Below are positions 15,863 to 23,227 of a stretch of DNA of 46,019 nt, in pieces (position 1 is the first letter of the stretch; the number at the start of each line of letters is the position of its first letter). A program made the position numbers and the translations under genes. The stretch comes from JAFAGX01 sp035624085 (lineage in GTDB: Bacteria > Acidobacteriota > Terriglobia > Terriglobales > Acidobacteriaceae): positions 1 to 46,019 of the forward strand of contig DASPSE010000271.1 of assembly GCA_035624085.1 (NCBI GenBank). Reading direction: 5' to 3'. The notes under the pieces are model-generated. The model was given only the letters and a program-made list of their open reading frames with translations. It made no database searches and had not been told where the DNA came from.

Positions 15863-16822
15863 ATGCGGACATGGCGGGCAGGGCTTTTCGTCTTGATTTT
15901 GCTCTTCGGGCAGGCGTTCGTCCTGGCTCAGGACGGCGCCACTCCAGCGTCGACCAGCGATTCGAAACCCACCACTGAAGCCGCAGCCAAACCCGCTGTC
16001 CCATCCCTGCCGTCGGTCCCGGCAACGCTCACCCAGGATCAGATCAAAGAACTCATCCAGAAGGTGGCCGACAACGACATCCAAAACGACAACAAGCAGC
16101 GCGACTACACCTACATCGAGCACGAAGTCCACAACCGGCTGGATGGCAAAGGGCAGACAAAGTCGACCGAGACGAAAACCTACGAGATCCTGGAGATTTA
16201 TGGCGAGCAGGTGGAGCGGCTGATCGAGAAAGACGACAAGCCACTCCCGGCGAAAGAGGCGGCCAAAGAGGAAGAGAAGATTCAGAAGCTCATCGACAAG
16301 CGCGAGAAGGAATCGCCGGAAGACCGCAGGAAGCGCGAAGCGAAGGAAGAAAAAGATCGCGAAGAGGATCGACAGTTTGTACGCGAGATTGACGACGCTT
16401 ACAACTTCGCTCTGGTGGGTACAGAACTCGTGGGAGGGCGCGAGGCCTGGGTGATCGCGGCCGAGCCGCGTCTGGGTTTTGTTCCGCATATGAAATACGC
16501 GAACTTTCTGCCCAAGTTTCACGGACGGGTCTGGATCGATAAGACAGATGTGCAGCTGGCAAAGATGGATGTGGAGTGCCTGGACACGGTGGCTTGGGGA
16601 GTGTTCCTGGCGCGCTTCCACAAGGGGTCGCGTTTCATGCTCGAGCAGACGCGCGTGAACGATGAAGTATGGCTGCCCCGTGAGCTGTCGGTAAAGGTCG
16701 ATCTCCGGCTCGCCTTGCTTAAGAACTTTCGAGTGGACGTGGAGCAGACCTTCCGCGATTACAAGAAATTCCGCGCGGATGCGAAGATTGTCGGTATCGG
16801 AGAGGTGCAGGAACAAAAGTAG
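15863..16822 (+). CDS. Exported protein with charged helical region, unknown function
   Basis: I do not recognise a named family. The protein has 319 residues from ATG 15863, which follows a good GAGGAAA site. It begins with a signal peptide (MRTWRAGLFVLILLFGQAFV, ending near LAQDG) and then an Ala/Pro/Ser/Thr-rich linker. A first conserved-looking segment is QIKELIQKVADNDIQNDNKQ. A very charged Lys/Glu-rich stretch (about residues 135-185) looks like a long helix or coiled coil. The C-terminal half, with AWVIAAEPRLGF, FHGRVWIDKTDVQLAKMDVE and LPRELSVKVDLRLALL, reads as beta strands. This would suit an outer-membrane or periplasmic beta-structured domain, perhaps LolA-like, but that is a guess. 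Confidence 0.75.
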   Translation: MRTWRAGLFVLILLFGQAFVLAQDGATPASTSDSKPTTEAAAKPAVPSLPSVPATLTQDQIKELIQKVADNDIQNDNKQRDYTYIEHEVHNRLDGKGQTKSTETKTYEILEIYGEQVERLIEKDDKPLPAKEAAKEEEKIQKLIDKREKESPEDRRKREAKEEKDREEDRQFVREIDDAYNFALVGTELVGGREAWVIAAEPRLGFVPHMKYANFLPKFHGRVWIDKTDVQLAKMDVECLDTVAWGVFLARFHKGSRFMLEQTRVNDEVWLPRELSVKVDLRLALLKNFRVDVEQTFRDYKKFRADAKIVGIGEVQEQK

Positions 16823-16825
16823 GCT

Positions 16826-17155
16826 CTAGTCCAGGCTGCCCTGCTCCAGCACCACATTTTCTCGCACGATCAGCCGGTGGGCGGCCATTTCCTTCAACGT
16901 TGGCAGAACCCGGTTCACGTGCTCGTCCGTGTCAACGAAGATGATGATGACTGGTAGTTTGCCGCCGGCGTCCACCAAGTGAGTGGTCTCCACGCGATGG
17001 CGTCCCAGAAATCCTGCAACCGCGTGCACCGCCGTCGCAGCGTAGACGTTTTCCTTTCGAAGGTAGTTGAGAATTTCCACGTGCAGTGGGCGGTGGTGCC
17101 ACTGATCGGCTTCATTGAGATACATGGTGACCTGTACAGCCATCGCGTTTGGCAT
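16826..17155 (-). CDS. DUF190 domain protein linked to CrcB
   Basis: This 109-residue protein belongs to DUF190, small cytoplasmic proteins often encoded next to crcB fluoride channels and structurally related to PII-like regulators. The visible features are VTMYLNEADQWHHRPLHVEI, NYLRKENVYAATAVHAVAGFLG, a beta strand LPVIIIFVDTDEHVNRVLPTL and the end MAAHRLIVRENVVLEQG. Its ATG lies one base after the stop codon of crcB, so it is translated with it, and it should come under the same fluoride riboswitch. A regulatory or accessory role in fluoride export is inferred from linkage; it has not been shown by anything in the sequence. Confidence 0.9.
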   Translation of the reverse strand: MPNAMAVQVTMYLNEADQWHHRPLHVEILNYLRKENVYAATAVHAVAGFLGRHRVETTHLVDAGGKLPVIIIFVDTDEHVNRVLPTLKEMAAHRLIVRENVVLEQGSLD

Positions 17156-17156
17156 T

Positions 17157-17531
17157 TTACAGCACCCTCGCCAGAGCCATACCGGCCAACACGGCCAGCA
17201 GGCACAGCAGGTTATTGCTCAGAATGTTGGTACACATCAGCAGCCACTGGCCTTGCTCGAAGTAAGCGATGCTTTCGTAGGCGTAGCTGGAGAACGTGGT
17301 AAATGATCCGCAAAAACCGACGGCGACCAGCAACCGCCAGCGCGGGTCAACGAACACCCGCTCAGTAGTCCAGATGATGAAGAAGCCGACAATCAGGCTG
17401 CCGCTCAGGTTGATGAACAGCGTGCCGTAGGGGAATACAGGCCCGAGCAGCTTTGCGGAGTATCGGCTGATGAAGTAGCGGGCGTTGGCGCCGACGATAG
17501 CGCCGAGAGAAATCAGCAGCAATTCGTTCAC
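17157..17531 (-). CDS. crcB: Fluoride channel CrcB/Fluc
   Basis: The 124-residue protein has four hydrophobic segments and the Fluc signature. The N-terminal GAIVGANARYFIS gives the conserved Gly-Ala-xx-Arg. The second segment has PYGTLFINLSGSLIVGFF with the conserved Asn, and the third has VGFCGSFTTFSSYAYE with the Phe box and Thr/Ser track. Fluc proteins form dual-topology dimers that release fluoride from the cytoplasm. The start is a GTG at 17531 after AAGGA. It lies only 24 bases from a fluoride riboswitch aptamer, and the ribosome-binding site is complementary to the aptamer's 5' strand. DUF190 follows in the same operon. Confidence 0.95.
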   Translation of the reverse strand: MNELLLISLGAIVGANARYFISRYSAKLLGPVFPYGTLFINLSGSLIVGFFIIWTTERVFVDPRWRLLVAVGFCGSFTTFSSYAYESIAYFEQGQWLLMCTNILSNNLLCLLAVLAGMALARVL

Positions 17532-17541
17532 GATGGAGTTC
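17531..17541 (-). promoter_or_regulatory. Ribosome-binding region complementary to the riboswitch 5' strand
   Basis: The minus-strand sequence GAACTCCATCG covers the end of the Shine-Dalgarno site, the spacer and the first base of the GTG start of crcB. It is the exact reverse complement of CGATGGAGTTC (17612-17602) in the fluoride aptamer. Pairing would hide the start, and it would compete with the aptamer's pseudoknot. Confidence 0.65.
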
Positions 17542-17554
17542 CTTCTACCAGAGT

Positions 17555-17614
17555 CGTAGGAGTTATCAGCCGGGCGGATCAGCTCAACCGGCGGTTATGG
17601 CGAACTCCATCGCC
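17555..17614 (-). promoter_or_regulatory. Fluoride riboswitch (crcB motif)
   Basis: On the minus strand the aptamer reads GGCGATGGAGTTCGCC, then ATAACC, a variable hairpin closed by GCCGG and CCGGC, then CTGATAACTCCTAC. This matches the fluoride riboswitch consensus step by step. The stem is GGCG/CGCC and the pseudoknot is GGAGTT (17608-17603) with AACTCC (17564-17559), a 6-bp perfect match. The GAUG and UGAUA elements that form the ligand pocket are in place. It stands directly upstream of crcB, its usual target. Binding of fluoride is expected to raise translation of crcB and DUF190. Confidence 0.93.
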
Positions 17615-17626
17615 GTAACTATTTTT

Positions 17627-17656
17627 ACCACAGAGGACACGGAGCGCACAGGGAAT
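17627..17656. repeat. Degenerate AACCGCAAAG-type repeat
   Basis: ACCACAGAGGACACGGAGCG at about 17627-17646 is, on the opposite strand, close to the TCTCCGTGTC part of the copy near 6515. It lies between ispA and the fluoride riboswitch, about where the riboswitch promoter should be. Confidence 0.5.
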
Positions 17657-17681
17657 TTGACTTGGGTGCCCGCGCCTACGT

Positions 17682-18563
17682 CTATTTCTTTCGCTCTACC
17701 AAATAATGCGCCAGTGATTTCAGTGTCTCGGCCCTCGTGCCGAAGCTCTCCAGCGACGCCAACGCCTTATCCACCAGCGCATCGGCCTTTTTCAGTGACT
17801 CCTCCACTCCAAACAGCGCCGGATAGGTAGCTTTTTCAGCTACTGTGTCTTTGCCCGCGGTCTTGCCGAGTTGCTCCGAGGTTTGCGTTACGTCGAGCAC
17901 ATCATCGACGATCTGGAACGCCAGCCCGATGGATTTGCCAAAACATCTCAGCTTCTCGACCGCTTCATCGTTCGCGCCAGCATAAAGGCCCCCACTCACC
18001 ACGCTGGCCGTGATGAGAGCGGCGGTTTTGGAGCGGTGAATGTACTCCAGGGTTGCGAGATCGGGTTCTCGGTGCTCGGCTTCCAGATCGACCACCTGGC
18101 CGCCGATCATGCCTTCGATGGTGCCCGTTCCGCGGGCAATTTCTTCGATAATTCGCGTCCGAGCTTCAGCCGGACACCGCAAGTGGGCCAGAACTTCGTA
18201 CGCCCGGGTTTGCAGCGCATCGCCAGCCAGAATCGCGATCGCCTCACCAAAGACTTTATGGCAAGTGGGACGGCCGCGGCGCAGGTCATCATTGTCGAGA
18301 GCCGGGAGATCGTCGTGGATCAAGGAATAGGTATGCAACATCTCCAGCGCCGCCCCCAATTCCTCGATTCCTGGGGGAAGGGAATCGGCCAGCATCTGCC
18401 CCGCTTCCATGCACAGAATCGGCCGCAGGCGTTTGCCTCCGGCGAATACGCTGTGTCGCATGGCCTGGTGGATCGAAACGGGAAACTGGCTTGCAGCGGG
18501 CAATAGCCGCTCCAGCGCCGTGTCAGCGAGATCCTGACCTTGCTCCAGCGTAACCTTGAGCAT
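17682..18563 (-). CDS. ispA: Polyprenyl (farnesyl) diphosphate synthase
   Basis: The 293-residue protein is a trans-isoprenyl diphosphate synthase of the short-chain IspA type, which condenses dimethylallyl or geranyl diphosphate with isopentenyl diphosphate. The early GGKRLRPIL motif is at residues 42-50. The first aspartate-rich motif is in HDDLPALDNDDLRRG (about 83-97) and the second in FQIVDDVLDVT (about 216-226). HTYSLIHDD has aromatic residues just before the first motif, which fits a short product such as farnesyl diphosphate. IspA often clusters with xseB and dxs; xseB lies 1 kb upstream on the same strand with two small genes between, so a relic of that cluster is likely. Confidence 0.93.
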   Translation of the reverse strand: MLKVTLEQGQDLADTALERLLPAASQFPVSIHQAMRHSVFAGGKRLRPILCMEAGQMLADSLPPGIEELGAALEMLHTYSLIHDDLPALDNDDLRRGRPTCHKVFGEAIAILAGDALQTRAYEVLAHLRCPAEARTRIIEEIARGTGTIEGMIGGQVVDLEAEHREPDLATLEYIHRSKTAALITASVVSGGLYAGANDEAVEKLRCFGKSIGLAFQIVDDVLDVTQTSEQLGKTAGKDTVAEKATYPALFGVEESLKKADALVDKALASLESFGTRAETLKSLAHYLVERKK

Positions 18564-18617
18564 GACGGTGAGTATAGCAAGCGCACTGGCGGTAGTGACT
18601 CAACGCGAAAATCGTCT

Positions 18618-18839
18618 TTAGAGTCGTGTCCGCAGAAATTCAACAATAAGGTAGCCGACTCCTGCTGCTATGACAGCGATCTTGAAATTGGCAGTAGTGA
18701 AAATGTCCGAGAGTGCCCAGAGCAGCCCCTTTTTTTGTCCCATGCCGGAACGTTCAAACTCTCCCATTAGCAGGTTTGTGTAAAACAGAAAGAGAATGAA
18801 GCCGACTTCGATGAACATTCTCCAGCCGCTTTTTCTCAT
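18618..18839 (-). CDS. Small membrane protein, unknown
   Basis: This 73-residue protein has two hydrophobic segments: MFIEVGFILFLFYTNLLMGEF near the N-terminus (about residues 8-28) and TTANFKIAVIAAGVGYLIVE (about 48-67). It ends with a basic tail FLRTRL, which suggests both termini in the cytoplasm. I do not know a named family, though short proteins of this form occur in related genomes as far as I recall. It lies between ispA and the receiver-like gene on the same strand, so it may be co-transcribed with them. Confidence 0.6.
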   Translation of the reverse strand: MRKSGWRMFIEVGFILFLFYTNLLMGEFERSGMGQKKGLLWALSDIFTTANFKIAVIAAGVGYLIVEFLRTRL

Positions 18840-18907
18840 TATCGCGCGATTATAAATCGAAGCGACAACTCACTGGCATGTCATGGGTATCTGTATACAT
18901 GGGAAAG

Positions 18908-18970
18908 AACTTAAGCGAAAAGTTCACAAAAGCTACGCGAAGGACGCAAAGGAAGGCTCAGCTTCAGAAA
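18908..18970. repeat. Degenerate AACCGCAAAG repeat
   Basis: ACTTAAGCGAAAAGTTCACA followed by CGCGAAGGACGCAAAGG aligns with the TTAACCGCAAAGTTCGCAAA part of the 5459-5574 element. The nearby GGCGTCCTTGCGTTCC at about 18989-19004 is complementary to the end of it, so the copy retains inverted ends. Confidence 0.5.
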
Positions 18971-19013
18971 AAAATAACGGGGCCGTAGGCGTCCTTGCGT
19001 TCCAGAAGTTTGA

Positions 19014-19385
19014 TCAAGCCGCGGCGGAATGTGCGCTGGCGCCATTTCTCAGCGCCGCGCGCACAATGCCAGTGGTGTCGGTTGAAGGGCAAAGGTCGCA
19101 GGCTCCGGCAGTCAGCGCTGCCGTCCACATCTGTTCGTCGGCGCAGCGATGGGTACAGACGATGCAGGCTCCGGGAAAGTCGCGGGACAACCCTTCGACG
19201 TCCGACAAGCTGGCTTTCTCCATGTCGAGAATGGCCACGCTGGCCCGATGCTTAGCGATGCTGGTACGGACTTCACCCACCGACCCCACCTGGTGAATGG
19301 CACGAAACGAATTGCCCAGAGCGGAAACGAGAGACTTCGCGGCCGTGGGATCGCATGGGAGGAGGATCACATCTTGCAGCTGCAT
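19014..19385 (-). CDS. Degenerate response-regulator receiver-like protein
   Basis: The 123-residue protein has the rhythm of a CheY-like receiver domain and nothing else. The first strand is DVILLPCDPTAAKSLVSALG, the central strand SVAILDMEKASL carries a plausible phospho-acceptor aspartate, and GACIVCTH offers the conserved Thr. The acidic pair normally after the first strand is reduced to one Asp, and the lysine expected in the fifth strand is missing (AGACDLCPST). It is therefore probably a pseudo-receiver that is not controlled by ordinary phosphorylation. Four cysteines are unusual. It lies between xseB and a small membrane protein on the same strand. Confidence 0.65.
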   Translation of the reverse strand: MQLQDVILLPCDPTAAKSLVSALGNSFRAIHQVGSVGEVRTSIAKHRASVAILDMEKASLSDVEGLSRDFPGACIVCTHRCADEQMWTAALTAGACDLCPSTDTTGIVRAALRNGASAHSAAA

Positions 19386-19500
19386 ACGTCCTCCGGCTTC
19401 TACCGCTTTTCACGGTACTCTGTGGCTGTGGCGGCTCCCACGGGCGTAAGAGCGGTCACAGGCGTTAATGCTTACGAGCGGCGAGCCACCGAGGACGGCG

Positions 19501-19740
19501 CTATTTCCGGCCGGACGGGACCTCGGCCACGGGCTCAAACGACTCAGCCTGGAGTTTCCCATTCTGCTTCAACAGAATTTCCACTTTGCCTTCCGCTTGT
19601 TCCAGCTCTTTCCGGCAAGCGGACGAAAGCTGCATCCCTTCTTCGAAAAGTGTCAGGGATTTTTCCAGAGGCACTTCGCCTTTTTCCAGTTCCTGGACAA
19701 TCTTCTCCAGACGCTGGAGGCAGTCTTCAAATTTCGGCAA
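19501..19740 (-). CDS. xseB: Exodeoxyribonuclease VII small subunit
   Basis: The 79-residue protein is XseB, the small subunit of the single-strand exonuclease VII, which works with XseA in repair. It shows the family pattern: PKFEDCLQRLEKIVQELEKG, then EVPLEKSLTLFEEGMQLSSA and CRKELEQAEGKVEILLKQ, two helices that form a hairpin. The start is TTG at 19740 with GGAG about ten bases upstream. The last ten residues are an extra Glu/Pro tail. The large subunit gene xseA is not in this window. ispA, a frequent partner of xseB, lies about 1 kb downstream. Confidence 0.92.
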   Translation of the reverse strand: MPKFEDCLQRLEKIVQELEKGEVPLEKSLTLFEEGMQLSSACRKELEQAEGKVEILLKQNGKLQAESFEPVAEVPSGRK

Positions 19741-19829
19741 AGGAACGACTCCTTCGGCATATTGTAATCTACGTTACAAGGGGGTGTGTCCAGCAAAAAG
19801 TGCGGCATTAACGAAAATTTACAAAGGCG

Positions 19830-21692
19830 CTATGCCGAAGTGGAACGAAAGCTGCCAAGCGCCTCCAGCACATCCACGGCTGAGGCATATCGCCCCAGGG
19901 GTGCGCTGATCTGAGCGCCCTGCACCATACCACGAGTAGCGGTCAGCATCTCGCGGGCAATGGCAATTCCTTCTTCGCGGGCGGCCTCCGGTGTCGGCGC
20001 GCGTGTCATGCGTTCCAGAATGGAATCCGGAACCGATACCCGTAACTCGTTCTTCATGAATTCGGCATTGCGAACGCTGACCAGCGGCCAGATTCCCACT
20101 ACGACGGGGATGCGGCAGTGTTCGATGCGCCGCAGGAAATTCTCCAGCAGGCCCAGGTCGAACACCGGCTGCGTGACCACGTATTCCGCCCCCGCCTGCA
20201 CTTTGTATTCGAAGCGTCGGATTTCTTCATCGATATTGGGAACACCCGGATTGGCCCCCACGCCGATCACAAATGCCGTGCCCACCCCCAGCGGGTTATC
20301 GCCTATATCCCGGCCGTGATTCAGGTTGCGAACAATGTTCACCAGGCCGATCGAATCCACGTCGAACACGGCAGTGGCGTCGGGGTAATTTCCCATCTTT
20401 GGCGGGTCGCCGGTGATGCAGATCAAATTCCGCAGGCCCATCGCCGCCGCGCCCAGCAAATCTGATTGAATACACAGCACATTGCGGTCGCGGCAGGTGT
20501 AATGCATGATGGCCTCGATGCCGACTTCCTTTTGCACCAGCAGCGAGAGCGCCTGATTGCTCATGCGCGCCGAGGCGCGCGGACTGTCCGGAATATTAAT
20601 CCCGTCCACCCCAACCGATTTCAGGAAGCGCGCCCCTTCAATCTCCTTGCGGACATCGGTACCCTTCGGCGGAACAATCTCGACCATAGTGACGAATTCG
20701 CCGGCAGCGATCTTCGCGCCCAACCGTGACCGTTTTTCGAGCGCTACTTCGGGAGCAGAAATAGGCTTGGCTGGCGGGGCTGCGACCGTGGCCACGGCGG
20801 TTTTGCCGCGCGCTTCACCCACCCGCAGCGCCGACTTCATCACCCGGATGTGAGCGGGAGTGGTTCCGCAACAACCACCCACCAGGCGCACGCCTGCGGC
20901 CACGAATTTGCGGGCATAACTCGCCATATATTCCGGCGAGCAGAGATAGATGTTGCGTCCTTCCACCGACCGGGGAATTCCGGCATTGGGCTGGGCTGCC
21001 AGCGGAAGCGAGGTTAATGCTCGCATGCGTTCGATCCCATCCAGCATCGCGACCGGACCTACGCTGCAGTTGCAGCCGATAACATCTGGTCCCCATTCCT
21101 CCAGCTTGGGGGTGAAAACTTCGGGATTGGAGCCATCCTGGCAGTTCCCGTCTTCGTCGATGGTCACCTGCGCCACGACGGGAATTTTCGGGTTCACCTC
21201 GCGCGCCGCTAGAACGGCCTGGTGAAGCTCTTCCAAATACCCAAACGTCTCAAGGATTAATAGATCCACACCGCCTTCAATCAAGGCCGTGATTTGCTCA
21301 CGAAAGGCGGCGCGAGCCTCTTCAAAAGAGGTCTTACCCAGGGGTTCAATGCGGATACCGAGCGGACCAACCGACCCCGCTACCCATACGTCGAAACTTT
21401 TCGCCGCCTCGCGCGCCACTCTTGCCCCGGCGACATTGATATCCCGCACGCGATCCGTCATGCTGTGCCGCGCCAGCCGGAAGGAATTGGCGCCAAAGGT
21501 ATTGGTTTCAATAATTTCCGCGCCCGCCTGCAGATACTCGTGATGAATCCCGCGAATCAGATCGGGTTGCGACAGGTTCAATTCGTCATAGCAGCGATTG
21601 ATGAAGATTCCCTTGGCATAGAGAAGCGTCCCCATCGCGCCGTCGCACAGGACTGGGGATTGTTTGATCCTCGCAAGCAGGTCAGCAGCCAT
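19830..21692 (-). CDS. Bifunctional homocysteine S-methyltransferase / methylenetetrahydrofolate reductase
   Basis: The 620-residue protein joins two enzymes of methionine synthesis, as in YitJ-type proteins. The N-terminal half (about residues 5-290) is a zinc homocysteine methyltransferase: CDGAMGTLLYAKG, ETNTFGANSFRL, IGCNCSVGP and VRLVGGCCGTTPAHI, whose three cysteines bind zinc. The C-terminal half (about 325-610) is a MetF-like FAD reductase that starts FVTMVEIVPPKGTD and contains CRDRN, NLICITGDPPKMGNYPDATAVF, GANPG, the EYVVTQPVFD segment, and PVVVGIWPLVS. It would reduce methylene-THF to methyl-THF and pass methyl groups to homocysteine. I see no SAM riboswitch upstream. A TATTCT hexamer ends seven bases before the ATG, and no ribosome-binding site is visible. 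Confidence 0.93.
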   Translation of the reverse strand: MAADLLARIKQSPVLCDGAMGTLLYAKGIFINRCYDELNLSQPDLIRGIHHEYLQAGAEIIETNTFGANSFRLARHSMTDRVRDINVAGARVAREAAKSFDVWVAGSVGPLGIRIEPLGKTSFEEARAAFREQITALIEGGVDLLILETFGYLEELHQAVLAAREVNPKIPVVAQVTIDEDGNCQDGSNPEVFTPKLEEWGPDVIGCNCSVGPVAMLDGIERMRALTSLPLAAQPNAGIPRSVEGRNIYLCSPEYMASYARKFVAAGVRLVGGCCGTTPAHIRVMKSALRVGEARGKTAVATVAAPPAKPISAPEVALEKRSRLGAKIAAGEFVTMVEIVPPKGTDVRKEIEGARFLKSVGVDGINIPDSPRASARMSNQALSLLVQKEVGIEAIMHYTCRDRNVLCIQSDLLGAAAMGLRNLICITGDPPKMGNYPDATAVFDVDSIGLVNIVRNLNHGRDIGDNPLGVGTAFVIGVGANPGVPNIDEEIRRFEYKVQAGAEYVVTQPVFDLGLLENFLRRIEHCRIPVVVGIWPLVSVRNAEFMKNELRVSVPDSILERMTRAPTPEAAREEGIAIAREMLTATRGMVQGAQISAPLGRYASAVDVLEALGSFRSTSA

Positions 21693-21792
21693 TTGATTGA
21701 GAATACAAGATCAGTGCGATTCTTGCACGCGCCTGCGATCGTGGAAGGCTCGCACTCATCCTTCGCCCGCGGCCCGCTCATTCTCGCTCTGG

Positions 21793-21798
21793 TATAAT
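21793..21798 (+). promoter_or_regulatory. -10 element before the lipoprotein gene
   Basis: TATAAT at 21793-21798 lies 32 bases upstream of the ATG at 21831. No convincing -35 hexamer is seen. Confidence 0.45.
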
Positions 21799-21830
21799 CC
21801 CGCTTTCTCGCATCTAAACCTTTGTTCCTG

Positions 21831-23201
21831 ATGCCCTTCGGAGTGCCAGGTTTGAAGAAAGCCTTTGCTAGTGTGGTTGTCCTTATAGCCTTCAGTGTGG
21901 GTATCGTATCCTGTGGAGGCAAGAAATCAACCAGCAACAAGCACCAGCTCAGCGGCCTCAAATTCCGCGCATTCGTTTCCAACCCTTTGTTTCCAAGCGG
22001 GGTTGGCTATGCTCCCGTCATCAACATCGTTGACGCGTTAGACGATTTGGTCTCGCCTTCTACAATTAGTCTTTTGGGTCAGTCCACGCAGCCCAGCCTG
22101 ATGGTGGTTTCCGCCGACCTCTCACGCACCATGGTCTTCAGTCCGCAGGGCAACACTATCTCTGTAGTGGACAATCGCGCGGAGGCGATCGCGACAATTA
22201 CCGGCGGAACCACATCCGTGCCGACGATTACCCTGCCAGGATTGTCAGAAAGCATGTTCATCGCCCCGGACAACGTCTCTGCCTACGCTGCCGTACCCAG
22301 TGCCCCAATCGCAGGCCAGGCTCCCGGGGCAGTAGTGGCAATGGATTTAGGAACTGGAGGGATTACGGCAACCATACCCATTGTTGCCGCGCGCTTTGTC
22401 GTTGGCAGCCCGGATGGAAACCACATACTGGTCTTCAGCAACAATTCTGACGATGTGACCGTGATCGCTACCCCCTTGATTGGGACCAACACTGATCCGC
22501 GGACGGTTGTCAGCGGCACGCCGCAGAACCATTTCGACCGCCCGGTGTGGGCTATTTTCAGTGACAATGCAACAGCCTATGTTTTCAATTGTGGTGCGGA
22601 GTGCGGGGCGACTGCGGCTGCGGATATGACTGCCGGTATTAATACTTTCAGCATTGGTAATTCTGCCCCGAGCGCGATCACCCCGTTAAGCGCCGCGACC
22701 TACGGTTTATTGAATGGGAACACGCTTTACGTGGCAGGAACGCCTCCCAACACTGCTTGCGGTTCCGGAACCGCCGCTACGACTTGCGGCACGCTCAATA
22801 TTCTGGACGTAACTTCTATGACGCCGACGAACCGCAACCCGATCCTGATCACCGATGGTTACCACAATCGCATGCAGATGGGAGCGAACGGACAGCTCTT
22901 CATCGGCGCGCACGCCTGCACGAGCTTCAGTAATCCCAACGGTGAAGTGCGCGGTTGTTTGTCGATCTTCGACACCCTCAACTCCCAGGTTGTGATTCCG
23001 CCGCAAATGGGCGATGCAACCGGCATCCAACCGATTACCGGTAGAGACGTGGTATATGTTTGCCAGGGCGGCACATTTCAGATGTACAGCACCACGACCG
23101 ACCAGGTCTACGTGCCGCCTTATAACCCCAGCAGTGGCGTAACAAGTACCGTCGTAGGCCAATCGTACGATGTGAAGCTGGTCGACCCGCCGGTGGACTA
23201 A
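21831..23201 (+). CDS. Lipoprotein with beta-propeller-like repeats
   Basis: From ATG 21831 the protein has about 456 residues. It begins with a lipoprotein signal: hydrophobic FASVVVLIAFSVG then the lipobox IVSC followed by GGKK. The rest consists of repeated beta segments such as SLMVVSADLSRTMVFSPQG with NTISVVDNRAEAIATITG, FVVGSPDGNHILVFSNNSDD and LNILDVTSM, as in YncE-type or surface-layer beta-propellers that read as 7-bladed. Several glycine/threonine-rich linkers occur. It is likely anchored in a membrane facing the periplasm or outside. No enzyme motif is seen. A TTG three codons upstream is possible but less likely. Confidence 0.78.
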   Translation: MPFGVPGLKKAFASVVVLIAFSVGIVSCGGKKSTSNKHQLSGLKFRAFVSNPLFPSGVGYAPVINIVDALDDLVSPSTISLLGQSTQPSLMVVSADLSRTMVFSPQGNTISVVDNRAEAIATITGGTTSVPTITLPGLSESMFIAPDNVSAYAAVPSAPIAGQAPGAVVAMDLGTGGITATIPIVAARFVVGSPDGNHILVFSNNSDDVTVIATPLIGTNTDPRTVVSGTPQNHFDRPVWAIFSDNATAYVFNCGAECGATAAADMTAGINTFSIGNSAPSAITPLSAATYGLLNGNTLYVAGTPPNTACGSGTAATTCGTLNILDVTSMTPTNRNPILITDGYHNRMQMGANGQLFIGAHACTSFSNPNGEVRGCLSIFDTLNSQVVIPPQMGDATGIQPITGRDVVYVCQGGTFQMYSTTTDQVYVPPYNPSSGVTSTVVGQSYDVKLVDPPVD

Positions 23202-23227
23202 GTCGCTCTCTTAAACGGAGAGGCCGC

